Positions 26,589-34,258 of a stretch of 64,000 nucleotides of DNA are shown in pieces. Source of the DNA: JBAZYV01 sp041658345 (GTDB lineage: Bacteria; Patescibacteriota; Gracilibacteria; UBA1369; 2-02-FULL-48-14); assembly GCA_041658345.1 (NCBI GenBank), contig JBBAAK010000003.1, positions 1 through 64,000 of the forward strand, read 5' to 3'. The translations under genes were made by a program, and so were the position numbers. The notes below the pieces were generated by a model, which was given only the letters and a program-made list of their open reading frames with translations, had not been told where the DNA came from and ran no database searches. How positions within the stretch are numbered: the stretch's first letter is position 1; every line of letters begins with the position of its first letter.

Positions 26589-26819
26589 TTATATAAAATC
26601 AAAAAGATCTGCCTTCGGTCTTTTAATATTAATCGGGTGTTTTTTTACCTGTTCTACCATAGCTTCAAAGGCAGTTTGTGGTTTTTCTTTTGGCTTCATT
26701 ATTAGGCTTGAACCATCCGACTGTTTGATAACTATGCATTTAATCTCTCCGCAAAGTAGGCGGTTTTTGAGCTTTTTATAACCCCTGAGTAGCTCCCGAT
26801 TTGTTACTGTGATTGTCAT
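26589..26819 (-). CDS. antitoxin-like partner of the PIN toxin
   Basis: 76-residue basic protein directly upstream of the toxin. The N-terminus, MTITVTNRELLRGYKKLKNR, resembles the N-terminal part of Phd/YefM-type antitoxins, with a short strand followed by helices; the C-terminal tail (AFEAMVEQVKKHPINIKRPK) is the likely toxin-binding part. ATG 26819 is used because the longer frame would run through the promoter and operator. Assignment as antitoxin rests mainly on position, size and the palindromic operator. Confidence 0.7.
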   Translation of the reverse strand: MTITVTNRELLRGYKKLKNRLLCGEIKCIVIKQSDGSSLIMKPKEKPQTAFEAMVEQVKKHPINIKRPKADLFDFI

Positions 26820-26825
26820 GCTCGC

Positions 26826-26854
26826 ATTGTGGATTTGTCTGACAAAAATGTCAA
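26826..26854 (-). promoter_or_regulatory. toxin-antitoxin promoter with overlapping palindromes
   Basis: Minus strand TTGACA (26854-26849), 17 bases, CACAAT (26831-26826). Between the boxes lies a perfect palindrome TTTGTCTGACAAA (26834-26846), overlapping a second one, TGACAAAAATGTCA (26840-26853). This fits autorepression by the antitoxin complex. Confidence 0.6.
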
Positions 26855-26904
26855 ACAATTGTCATTTCTGTAAAGGTTTGTTCTTGCGCAGGGAACAGGT
26901 TTGG

Positions 26905-26910
26905 TATAAA
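26905..26910 (+). promoter_or_regulatory. -10 box of folE
   Basis: TATAAA ends 11 bases before the folE ATG. A usable -35 (TTCTTG, 26881-26886) lies 18 bases upstream. The message would have a leader of only a few bases. Confidence 0.4.
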
Positions 26911-26921
26911 TTTGCGTGGCT

Positions 26922-27470
26922 ATGGACAGACAAAAATTAATAAAGCAGTTACTCGAAACAATTGAACCTGATACGGATAGGGAAGGGCTACGCGAAACCC
27001 CGCGTAGGGTGGATGAAGCTTTTAAGGCTTTGTTTTCCGGGTACGATCAAAAGCCGGAGGATTTGTTAAAAGTTTTTGATGGAGAAAATTATGATGAAAT
27101 GATCGTACTTAAAGATATAGAATTCCACTCAATGTGTGAGCACCACATGCTTCCATTTTTTGGCAAAGTCCACATCGGTTACATACCAAATGGCAAAATT
27201 ATTGGACTTTCAAAGATGCCACGCTTGGTGGAAATTTTTGCGCGCAGGCTACAAAATCAAGAAAGGCTTACAACTCAAATTGCAGATGCCATGCAAAAAA
27301 TGCTTAATCCAAAAGGCGTTGCCGTTGTAATTTCTGCAAAACATTTTTGTATGATGGCACGCGGTGTGCAAAAACAATCCAGCGAAGTTACAACTTCCGC
27401 TTTAAAAGGATTGTTCAAAAAAGATGGTTCCACTCGCAGTGAATTTTTGAAACTGCTTGGAAAAGTCTAG
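26922..27470 (+). CDS. folE: GTP cyclohydrolase I
   Basis: Converts GTP to dihydroneopterin triphosphate, the first step to folate. Recognised by GLRETPRRVDEAFKALFSGY, the zinc site in FHSMCEHHMLPF (Cys, His) plus the later Cys in AKHFCMMARGV, and GLSKMPRLVEIFARRLQNQERLT. Length (182-184) matches type IA enzymes. ATG 26922 is preferred over the GTG two codons earlier. It has its own promoter; other folate genes are not nearby. Confidence 0.96.
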   Translation: MDRQKLIKQLLETIEPDTDREGLRETPRRVDEAFKALFSGYDQKPEDLLKVFDGENYDEMIVLKDIEFHSMCEHHMLPFFGKVHIGYIPNGKIIGLSKMPRLVEIFARRLQNQERLTTQIADAMQKMLNPKGVAVVISAKHFCMMARGVQKQSSEVTTSALKGLFKKDGSTRSEFLKLLGKV

Positions 27471-27487
27471 CCTCCGCTTCGGAGTAG

Positions 27488-28108
27488 CTAATTAAATTCC
27501 ACTTTGAGCGAGTCTTTGATCTCTGTACATGTTATGCCAACAGGTTCTTCAACGTATGCTCCAGCACATGCAGTGCCGAACATAAGCCAATCATTATTCA
27601 TGCGGATTGGGTAAATTCCACCCGCATCACAAACGTTAAAATCTGCCTTAAATTCTTCGAGTGATTTGTAAGCGGTGGCATTTGGCACAAGCATTAGTGT
27701 GTAGGTTTCACTTTGATCTGCTTTGGCCGTAAATACATACTTGTAATATTGGTTTTGGAATGCGCCTTCTATGGCAGTTATGATTTGCTCAAAATATCCA
27801 TCTGCTAAAGTTGCCGTGTCTACCCCACAATTTTGTGCGTTTTTTTTAAGTGTTAGTGCGTCCCAATCCACAGAAAAAGTCTCCGTTGTTTTTGCAACAG
27901 AAAGTGGTAACTCGCTTGAGTCTAAATTATAAAACAGAGGTTCCATTTGTTCTGCTTGGTACGCGATTATTAATTCCATTTCCGGATCATTTGCTTTTTG
28001 TGACTGGTACCAAGCGTCTCCGTAATAATAGTAGGCCACGTATCCCGTGCCACCCAAAATTAGAAGGCCAAAAAATAGTCCGAGTACAAAAAGGGCAAAA
28101 TTTTTCAT
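27488..28108 (-). CDS. membrane-anchored extracytoplasmic protein, unknown
   Basis: One N-terminal transmembrane/signal-anchor segment (FALFVLGLFFGLLILGGTGYV) followed by a ~175-residue external domain. Four cysteines in the external part (NCGVD, NVCDAGG, TACAG, ITCTE) could form disulfides. No family recognised. It converges with folE; the intervening bases contain a small hairpin (CTCCG-CTT-CGGAG, 27472-27484) that could serve as a weak two-way terminator. Confidence 0.6.
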   Translation of the reverse strand: MKNFALFVLGLFFGLLILGGTGYVAYYYYGDAWYQSQKANDPEMELIIAYQAEQMEPLFYNLDSSELPLSVAKTTETFSVDWDALTLKKNAQNCGVDTATLADGYFEQIITAIEGAFQNQYYKYVFTAKADQSETYTLMLVPNATAYKSLEEFKADFNVCDAGGIYPIRMNNDWLMFGTACAGAYVEEPVGITCTEIKDSLKVEFN

Positions 28109-28190
28109 GTGTGGCGTTTTTTAAAATAGTAACTTTTCAAATTTATGCGTTTCCTTTGCCAAAATCCAGTAAATCTTTAAAATAGCGCTC

Positions 28191-28802
28191 ATGGACTTCC
28201 TCCCGGACTCAATTAACGATTTAATAGAAGAATTGTCACGATTACCTGGCATTGGGCCAAGAAGTGCGCAAAGACTCGCTTTCCATATCTTTAAAAATCC
28301 AGATGCTTACGTTAAAAGTCTTGGTGATTCCATCCTAAATGTTAAGCATGGCGTGAAAGAGTGTGAAACTTGTTTTGCCCTAACAACAGAGAGCCCATGC
28401 AAGATTTGCTCCGGCAGTTCCAGGGATAAAAGTTTGTTGTGTGTGGTGGAGAGCACGCTGGACATGATCGCACTTGAAAAAACCTGTGAATTCAAAGGCA
28501 TTTATCACGTTTTGCAGGGTAGAATTTCTCCACTTGATGGAGTTTCGCCGGATGACATCCGTTTGGACGAATTGTTTGCAAGGCTTGGTGTGGAAAATTC
28601 GGAAATTAGGGAGGTGATTTTGGCTTTGAATCCGGACCTGGAAGGGGACACCACCGCCCTTTTTATACAACAAAAATTATTTGCGCTTTCCGGATTTAAT
28701 GTTACACGCATAGCCCGCGGAATCCCTTCCGGTGGCCATTTGGAATATACGGACGATGCCACTCTAATAAGAGCGCTTCAAGGCCGTCAACGTATGTGCT
28801 AG
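28191..28802 (+). CDS. recR: recombination protein RecR
   Basis: Works with RecF/RecO to load RecA on gapped DNA. The N-terminal helix-hairpin-helix (LIEELSRLPGIGPRSAQRLAFHI), the C4 zinc finger (CETC...CKIC) and the Toprim domain (LCVVESTLDMIALE ... LNPDLEGDTTALFI) are intact, ending with ARGIPSGGHLEYTDDATL. 203 residues is standard. It is 9 bases upstream of the rel gene. Confidence 0.96.
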   Translation: MDFLPDSINDLIEELSRLPGIGPRSAQRLAFHIFKNPDAYVKSLGDSILNVKHGVKECETCFALTTESPCKICSGSSRDKSLLCVVESTLDMIALEKTCEFKGIYHVLQGRISPLDGVSPDDIRLDELFARLGVENSEIREVILALNPDLEGDTTALFIQQKLFALSGFNVTRIARGIPSGGHLEYTDDATLIRALQGRQRMC

Positions 28803-28811
28803 AATCCATGC

Positions 28812-31256
28812 ATGGTTCTCGCGCCGGAGTACACTGCCTACCAAGAATTAAAACGCCTCATAAGAAAAAAATTGCCGGGGGTTGATCTTGAACGTATAGA
28901 TAAAGCTTATGAATTTGCGAATAGTGCTCATGCCGGCCAATTTAGGATGTCCGGAGAGCCATATATTTGTCATCCGATTGAGGCTGCAAAAATTTTGGCG
29001 GATTTGCGGGCGGATGAAGATGCCATTATTGCCACACTGCTACATGATGTGCCTGAAGACACAACCGTAACTATTGCTGAGGTTGAAAAGGAATTTGGCA
29101 AGACCGTTTCCAGGCTTGTGGATGCCGTTACAAAACTTGCAAAAGTGCATTACCAGCACTCCATGGATGAAAGAGAAGTTGATTCGCTCAGAAAGATGTT
29201 TTTAGAGACTGCAAATGATGTGCGTGTTGTGATTATTAAATTGGCAGACAGACTCCACAACATGCGCACAATCCAATATTTGCGCCCCGATAAACAGCAA
29301 CGAATCGCAAAAGAAACTATGGAGATTTTTGCTCCGCTTGCAAATTTGTATGGAATATTCCAAATCCGAAGGCAGCTTGAGGATTTGAGTTTTGCAGTTT
29401 TACAGCCGGATGAATATGGACGGATTGAAGCTTTTGTATCCGACCATGAAAAAAATCGCTCACAGTTTGTGCGTGACACAATTGCCGTTCTGAAAAAAGC
29501 ACTTATAAAAGCTGGTATTCCTGCAGAATTTGAAGGCAGACCAAAACATTATTATTCCATCTACCAAAAAATGGTTGCACGCCACAAAGTGCTTGCGGAT
29601 ATATATGATTATTTTGCCGTAAGAATAATTGTAAAAAATAGTGATGATTGTTATCGGGCGCTTGGAATTGTGCATGCATCTTTTCATCCAAAACCTGGTC
29701 GTTTTAAAGATTATATCGCCTTCCCAAAACCAAATGGATACCAATCGCTACATACAACAATTATTGGGCTTGAGGGCAAGCTTTCCGAAATACAAATACG
29801 GTCCGTGGTGATGCACGAGGAAGCTGAGTTTGGGGCAGCCTCCCATGCAATTTATAAAAATTGGAAAAACACAGTACTTGCGCAAAACATTAATCGACTG
29901 AAAAAATACAAACTACCTGGCAATTTTATCAAAAATTTACATGAAGATATTTTGCAAAATCGTATTTATGTTTTTGCATCCAATGGCGATATTGTGAATT
30001 TGCCGGTTGGCGCAACCTGCATAGATTTTATATATGCGGAAGATATACCAACCGATAAGCGCGCACTAAAACCAATTGTAAATAATAAGCAATACTCTCT
30101 ATTTGGAGAATTGCAGAGTGGGGATCATGTGCAGATTTTATTTTTGTCCGGCGAACAAAACGGCCCTGAGCGTGGTTGGTTGGACCATGTTAAGACCGCG
30201 AAAGCCCGAGAGAAAATCCAGAACTTTTTTAAAAAGAAAAATCGGTTTTTAAAAATCGATATTGGTACCACGTGTTTACAACAACAGCTGGACCATGAGA
30301 ACCAAGTGCTAGTCCAAAATCTATCCGAATCAAAAAAGCAATTGGTGATTAAAAAATTTAGATTTAAGACCTTTGAAGACGTTTTAGCTTCTATTGGAGA
30401 GGGCACCTTGGAGGTAAATGAAGTCTACAAAGTTATGTTCCCGGAATTGCCACTTGGGTATCTTATGGCTTGGAGAAAACGCATTAATGAATTTGGTAAA
30501 CGATTTAATTTTGGCAAAGAAGAATACAAATATCGCATTAGAATTGTTATTGATGCGTATGATAGGCGTGGACTCTTAAAAGAGATAATTCATCCATTTT
30601 ATGATCTTAAAATTCCAATTATGCACATAAGAGGCACCGGACATGATGCCAAAACCGATCGCATCTTTTTGAGTGATGGCACGCTGGCAAATATGGATTT
30701 TGTGAGCAACATAATAATTGATGTATTTGTAGAAGACCATGAAGGGCTCGTTGCCCTATTTGACAGGCTGGAAAAAATCCCCGGCATGATACGTGTAAGG
30801 CGCTCGTTCCGTGAGAGTACGGCTCCTTTTATAACGCTTTGTTTCTTTATAGGCGGATATTTGCTTTGGCATCCGTTCGCCATCAATGTACTTCTCAAAA
30901 GCCAGGTTGAGAATAAGTCTTTTTGGCTACATACCCTGATTTATGTGGGGCTTTTTTCCTTGTTTGCAATGATGATTTGGCTACGCACAATGGGCAATAA
31001 AACTTTCCCGCATTTTGAAGAAACCAAGGCTTTTTGGCCACTGGCTTTTGGGCTTTCTTTCTTGGCTATAGGCGTCGTCTTTATTGATAATCTTGCCTTC
31101 GAGTTGCATTTGCATTTGCCTCTTACGATTGCATTTTCTTTCTCGATTTTGGTGTTTTTGATGGTGTCTTACTTAAGACATGTAAGACAGCGTAGGCGCC
31201 ACCTGAACCGGCTAGAATCTTCGCACCAAAAGAGCGATGTTTTGGAACAGGCGTGA
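28812..31256 (+). CDS. RelA/SpoT-type (p)ppGpp synthetase/hydrolase with C-terminal membrane domain
   Basis: Makes and degrades the stringent-response alarmone (p)ppGpp. The hydrolase HD site is intact (YICHPIEAAKIL, LLHDVPEDT at 76-84). The synthetase shows HYYSIYQKM, DYFAVRIIV, FKDYIAFPKPNGYQSLHTT and the E-x-Q-I-R motif, so both activities are predicted. TGS domain from about residue 384 (RIYVFASNGDIVNLPVGATC); ACT-like domain about 575-660. Unusually, the last ~140 residues hold about four transmembrane segments (FITLCFFIGGYLLWHPFAI, FWLHTLIYVGLFSLFAMMIW, LAFGLSFLAIGVVFI, LTIAFSFSILVFLMVSYL) and a basic tail. Soluble Rel normally ends with the ACT domain, so membrane localisation is inferred. 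The 3' end overlaps antiparallel ispE by 134 bases. Confidence 0.92.
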   Translation: MVLAPEYTAYQELKRLIRKKLPGVDLERIDKAYEFANSAHAGQFRMSGEPYICHPIEAAKILADLRADEDAIIATLLHDVPEDTTVTIAEVEKEFGKTVSRLVDAVTKLAKVHYQHSMDEREVDSLRKMFLETANDVRVVIIKLADRLHNMRTIQYLRPDKQQRIAKETMEIFAPLANLYGIFQIRRQLEDLSFAVLQPDEYGRIEAFVSDHEKNRSQFVRDTIAVLKKALIKAGIPAEFEGRPKHYYSIYQKMVARHKVLADIYDYFAVRIIVKNSDDCYRALGIVHASFHPKPGRFKDYIAFPKPNGYQSLHTTIIGLEGKLSEIQIRSVVMHEEAEFGAASHAIYKNWKNTVLAQNINRLKKYKLPGNFIKNLHEDILQNRIYVFASNGDIVNLPVGATCIDFIYAEDIPTDKRALKPIVNNKQYSLFGELQSGDHVQILFLSGEQNGPERGWLDHVKTAKAREKIQNFFKKKNRFLKIDIGTTCLQQQLDHENQVLVQNLSESKKQLVIKKFRFKTFEDVLASIGEGTLEVNEVYKVMFPELPLGYLMAWRKRINEFGKRFNFGKEEYKYRIRIVIDAYDRRGLLKEIIHPFYDLKIPIMHIRGTGHDAKTDRIFLSDGTLANMDFVSNIIIDVFVEDHEGLVALFDRLEKIPGMIRVRRSFRESTAPFITLCFFIGGYLLWHPFAINVLLKSQVENKSFWLHTLIYVGLFSLFAMMIWLRTMGNKTFPHFEETKAFWPLAFGLSFLAIGVVFIDNLAFELHLHLPLTIAFSFSILVFLMVSYLRHVRQRRRHLNRLESSHQKSDVLEQA

Positions 31257-31935
31257 TTTGTTCAAAGTCGTTGTGTAAGTTTTGTATGATTTTTTTTGCG
31301 TTGTGATTTTTTATTGCGCTAATCATTTGCGAGATTTTTGCGGTGTATTTATTATTTGTATCCTTTGGCCTGTTGAGTTTATTTTGCGCGTCCCATTTTG
31401 CGTAGGCGGTGCGTGTGGAAACTTTTTTATGTGAATGGCAAAGTGTGATTTGTAGATTTTTTGGAAGAGAGGGCAGGCGAGTGATTTTTTCACCATAATG
31501 TGTGCCCTTTGCCGTACTAAATTCGGATACAAAAAATGGCACGTCCATGCCGATTTTAGCCCCAAGTTTTAGGAGTTCTTTCTTTGTGAATCCAAGTTTT
31601 TCTGTTTGATTCAAATAAATTAAAATGGAAGCCGAATCGCTTGAGCCACCGCCAAAACCGGAAGCCACCGGAATGTGTTTTTTTAATACAATTTTGTACA
31701 AGAATTCTTTGCCTGTGATTTTTTGCAAAAGCTCAATTGTTTTTAAAACCGTGTTATTTTTTTTTGGCACGCCGACCGCTTTAAAAGAAAACTTTTTTGC
31801 CTTGGTTATTTCTATTAAATCGCAAAGAGAATCAATGCGTGCAAAAACCGTATTTATTTTGTGATAACCGGATGGCTCTTTTTTTTGGATGGCAAGAAAT
31901 AGATTTATTTTTGCCGGGCAAACTAAAGTTGTCAC
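31123..31935 (-). CDS. ispE: 4-diphosphocytidyl-2-C-methyl-D-erythritol kinase
   Basis: GHMP kinase of the MEP isoprenoid pathway. The opening CPAKINLFLAI, the ATP loop PVASGFGGGSSDSASILIYL and the C-terminal GSGGAYAVLHVL are diagnostic. The start is GTG 31935, overlapping the ispDF stop by four bases (GTGA). The final ~18 residues (SKTPSKTPKSRKKMQS) are basic and beyond the usual family end; this tail and the preceding part are encoded opposite the rel membrane domain. Confidence 0.92.
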   Translation of the reverse strand: MTTLVCPAKINLFLAIQKKEPSGYHKINTVFARIDSLCDLIEITKAKKFSFKAVGVPKKNNTVLKTIELLQKITGKEFLYKIVLKKHIPVASGFGGGSSDSASILIYLNQTEKLGFTKKELLKLGAKIGMDVPFFVSEFSTAKGTHYGEKITRLPSLPKNLQITLCHSHKKVSTRTAYAKWDAQNKLNRPKDTNNKYTAKISQMISAIKNHNAKKIIQNLHNDFEQITPVPKHRSFGAKILAGSGGAYAVLHVLSKTPSKTPKSRKKMQS

Positions 31936-32990
31936 GAGTAATGAATTAAGGCGCGACAGTAAATTCCTTCGCCACGACCAAAGGCTGTAAGCCCTTCGCC
32001 GGTCATCGCGGAAATATGAATTTTATCTTCCGTAATGTTTAAGATTTTTGCGAGCGAAGATGTTAGTGGAAGCGAATCGATTTTTGGTTTTAAAGCTTCA
32101 ATGTGGATAGCGACTCTTTGCAGTTTTATGTTTTGCAAAAGTGGTTTTAAAAATTCTTTGCTATCGCGAATCCCGCCTTTAAGAAAAGGATCCGCAACGC
32201 TAGAAAAACTTTGGCCTTTTATTTGCGCGAGCGCCCTTCCGATTGCGTGCAAAACCGTGTCGCCATCAGAATTTGCTTGCATTGCCGGAAGCTCTGTAAT
32301 TATTAGCCCTCCAAGTGTGAGAGCACCGCTATTCCCAAAGCTGTGAGAATCTTCGCCAAATGCAGTTTTGAGCGACCAAAATTCGATGTCTTCTTTAAAT
32401 GTAATTTTTCTGTTTTGTGGGCTCGCCTCAACCGTATGCACCGGAGTAAATGGGAGCAAGGCAGAAACCAAATCCGTTTCTTCCGTTAAGTCCACACGTT
32501 TTAAAATGTCTCCGCGCACGGCCTGCGGGGTTTGCATAAGTCGCAATGTTTCTCGATTTAGAGGACGGATATAAAAATTATCGTACGCCTCAATAACCGT
32601 GTCTACACATGGGATGGACACTGCACTGGCACCATAAGTTTGAGCCGTGCTTATGGCCTCTGTAATCTCGCGCTCTGTAACACCAGGATTTGCGGAATTA
32701 TGATCAATCAAAATGTCGTTATCGCCCCACGTAAGCCCTTGTAAACCGGCTTTAAATGATGCCATGCGTGAATTTCCTCCTGCAACAATAACGGTTTTTG
32801 AATCAATAAAAGGCCTGAATTTTTCTTCATCACCGGCGCGAACAACAAGTACAATCCTATCTATTAACGGATGATTTTTAAATGTTTCGTGGGAAAGTAG
32901 CCAAAGTGGTCTATCCCAAACATTGGCCCAAAGTTTATCTGACCCCGCTCGAACCGATGAGCCCGCCGATAGAAGTATGGCTATGTTCAT
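31932..32990 (-). CDS. ispDF: bifunctional IspD/IspF (MEP cytidylyltransferase / cyclodiphosphate synthase)
   Basis: Two fused MEP-pathway enzymes. The N-terminal ~210 residues are IspD: LLSAGSSVRAGSDKLW is the CTP loop; DHNSANPGVTEREI and QTPQAVRGDIL follow. The C-terminal ~140 residues are IspF with metal ligands in EDSH and in DGDTVLHAIG, and FGRGEGIYCRAL at the end. The IspF part is divergent: the usual HSDGD is NSDGD and the GDIGxxFPDTDP segment is shortened to SSVADPFLKGG. Operon order is dxr-ispDF-ispE with an 8-base gap to dxr. The IspF activity is likely but less certain than IspD. Confidence 0.9.
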   Translation of the reverse strand: MNIAILLSAGSSVRAGSDKLWANVWDRPLWLLSHETFKNHPLIDRIVLVVRAGDEEKFRPFIDSKTVIVAGGNSRMASFKAGLQGLTWGDNDILIDHNSANPGVTEREITEAISTAQTYGASAVSIPCVDTVIEAYDNFYIRPLNRETLRLMQTPQAVRGDILKRVDLTEETDLVSALLPFTPVHTVEASPQNRKITFKEDIEFWSLKTAFGEDSHSFGNSGALTLGGLIITELPAMQANSDGDTVLHAIGRALAQIKGQSFSSVADPFLKGGIRDSKEFLKPLLQNIKLQRVAIHIEALKPKIDSLPLTSSLAKILNITEDKIHISAMTGEGLTAFGRGEGIYCRALIHYS

Positions 32991-32998
32991 AGTATTGC

Positions 32999-34129
32999 TT
33001 AGCTAAAGTGCTTAGTTATGCGATTATGAAATTCTATTAACTCCGATAATGATTTTACAGGCACTTCCCACAAAAAGCGATCTAGTCCTTCTTCAATAAA
33101 ATCGTAAATCCCTAGGAAGCTGAGCTTGCCTGCAAGAAAATTCTTTACTGCGATGTCGTTTAAGGCGTTTAAAACAATTGGAAAATTGGGATTTCCTTTG
33201 TGCAAATTAAACCAATTAAGTGGGCGGAAAGTTTGGTCGTCCGGCGAGGCAAAAGTGAGGGTACTTTTGGGAACGCGTTTTATACTCCAGGGGCAGGCCG
33301 GTTGGGCCGGGTAATTCAGCGCGTAAGAAATAAAAAGGCGCATGTCGTTTTGCGTTATGTGCATGCGTGTTGCGGATGATTTTAAATGAATCATGCTGTG
33401 CACCAAACTTTGCCTGTGGATTACAATGTGGATGTCTTTTAACGGGATATCAAAAAGATTGTGAACTTCGTAAATCTCCAGAATTTTGTTGATTAGCGTG
33501 GCGCTATCCACCGAAACTTTTTTTCCCATGCGCCAGGTTGGATGGGCGAGGGCTTGCTCCACTGTTACATCTTTTAGGTCGGTGTTTTTTTTGCCGTAAA
33601 AAGGACCTCCACTGCAGGTTAAAGTCACCGATTTTACATTTTCTTGCCCAAAGTCGTGCATGAGTTGCCAAATTGCAGAGGCTTCGCTATCCAGCGGGAA
33701 GATTTTTGTGCCAGTTTTTTTAGCTTCTTCTTTTAGGTATTTGCCTGCGATTGCGAGCGATTCTTTGTTTGCGGAAAGCAAGGTTTTTGGATGTGCTTTT
33801 GTGGATGCTTTTATGGTTGCGAGTGAAACCTCAAGCCCTGCGAACCCAGGCAGTGCATTAATAACGTAATCCGATTTCTTTACAAGCTCTGTGATTTGTT
33901 TTTTTGTTGGGGCGAGGATGGCGAATCTGTGCCCGGGCACAGATTTTGCCTCGATTTTTGGCTTAAGAAAGCTATTTTGTAAAAATTCTTCCGCCTGCTT
34001 GTGGAGAAGTTCTTTGTTGGTGAGGCCGGTTAAGCCCACAACTTTAAATTTATCGGGGAACTCGCGCAAAACTTCCAGCGTTTGGCGCCCAATTGAACCT
34101 GTGGAACCGAAGATTACGATGTGTTTCAT
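32999..34129 (-). CDS. dxr: 1-deoxy-D-xylulose 5-phosphate reductoisomerase with inserted repeat peptide
   Basis: Second step of the MEP pathway: NADPH-dependent conversion of DXP to MEP. The NADPH loop is IFGSTGSIGRQTL (residues 6-18); active-site segments include KESLAIAG, PLDSEASAIWQ, CSGGPF, AHPTWRMG and DSATLINKILE, and HRQSLVHSMIH. The usual DSEHNA reads DSEASA, so one active-site-region His is replaced. Residues ~50-67 (QNSFLKPKIEAKSVPG) have no counterpart in the E. coli enzyme and are encoded by a palindromic repeat shared with the HNH gene. ATG 34129 gives the conserved MKHIVIFGSTG; the 20 codons before it are not conserved. Confidence 0.94.
   Translation of the reverse strand: MKHIVIFGSTGSIGRQTLEVLREFPDKFKVVGLTGLTNKELLHKQAEEFLQNSFLKPKIEAKSVPGHRFAILAPTKKQITELVKKSDYVINALPGFAGLEVSLATIKASTKAHPKTLLSANKESLAIAGKYLKEEAKKTGTKIFPLDSEASAIWQLMHDFGQENVKSVTLTCSGGPFYGKKNTDLKDVTVEQALAHPTWRMGKKVSVDSATLINKILEIYEVHNLFDIPLKDIHIVIHRQSLVHSMIHLKSSATRMHITQNDMRLFISYALNYPAQPACPWSIKRVPKSTLTFASPDDQTFRPLNWFNLHKGNPNFPIVLNALNDIAVKNFLAGKLSFLGIYDFIEEGLDRFLWEVPVKSLSELIEFHNRITKHFS
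33925..33980 (-). repeat. double-palindrome repeat element, copy 2 (in frame inside dxr)
   Basis: Minus-strand order: AGCTTTCTTAAGCC (decayed first palindrome), AAAAATCGAGG, CAAAAT, then a perfect 16-base palindrome CTGTGCCCGGGCACAG (33927-33942). It matches 188-239 with only a few differences and is read in the same frame. It falls in the surface region between the first beta-alpha units of the NADPH domain, where extra residues may be tolerated. Confidence 0.75.
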
Positions 34130-34210
34130 ATAACTCCATATTACTATGTATTTTGGAGTTGGTAAGAACATTTTGCACAAATTCAACATTGAAAGTTAAA
34201 TTTGGATGGT

Positions 34211-34257
34211 TTGCCTTTTTGGATATTTATGGATATAATGTCTGTGTAATATCCAAA
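34211..34257 (+). promoter_or_regulatory. promoter and inverted-repeat operator of the second Fic gene
   Basis: TTGCCT (34211-34216), 17 bases, perfect TATAAT (34234-34239). An inverted repeat TTTGGATAT (34218-34226) / ATATCCAAA (34249-34257) brackets the -10 box and ends just before the ATG at 34259. Extra ATGGAT/ATCCAT half-sites lie nearby. A winged helix in the Fic protein could be the binder. Confidence 0.6.
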
Positions 34258-34258
34258 T

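Noticed and set aside
27472..27484. CTCCG-CTT-CGGAG hairpin between folE and 27488 as a strong terminator
   Set aside because: Five-base-pair stem without a T tract on either strand; mentioned only as a weak possibility.
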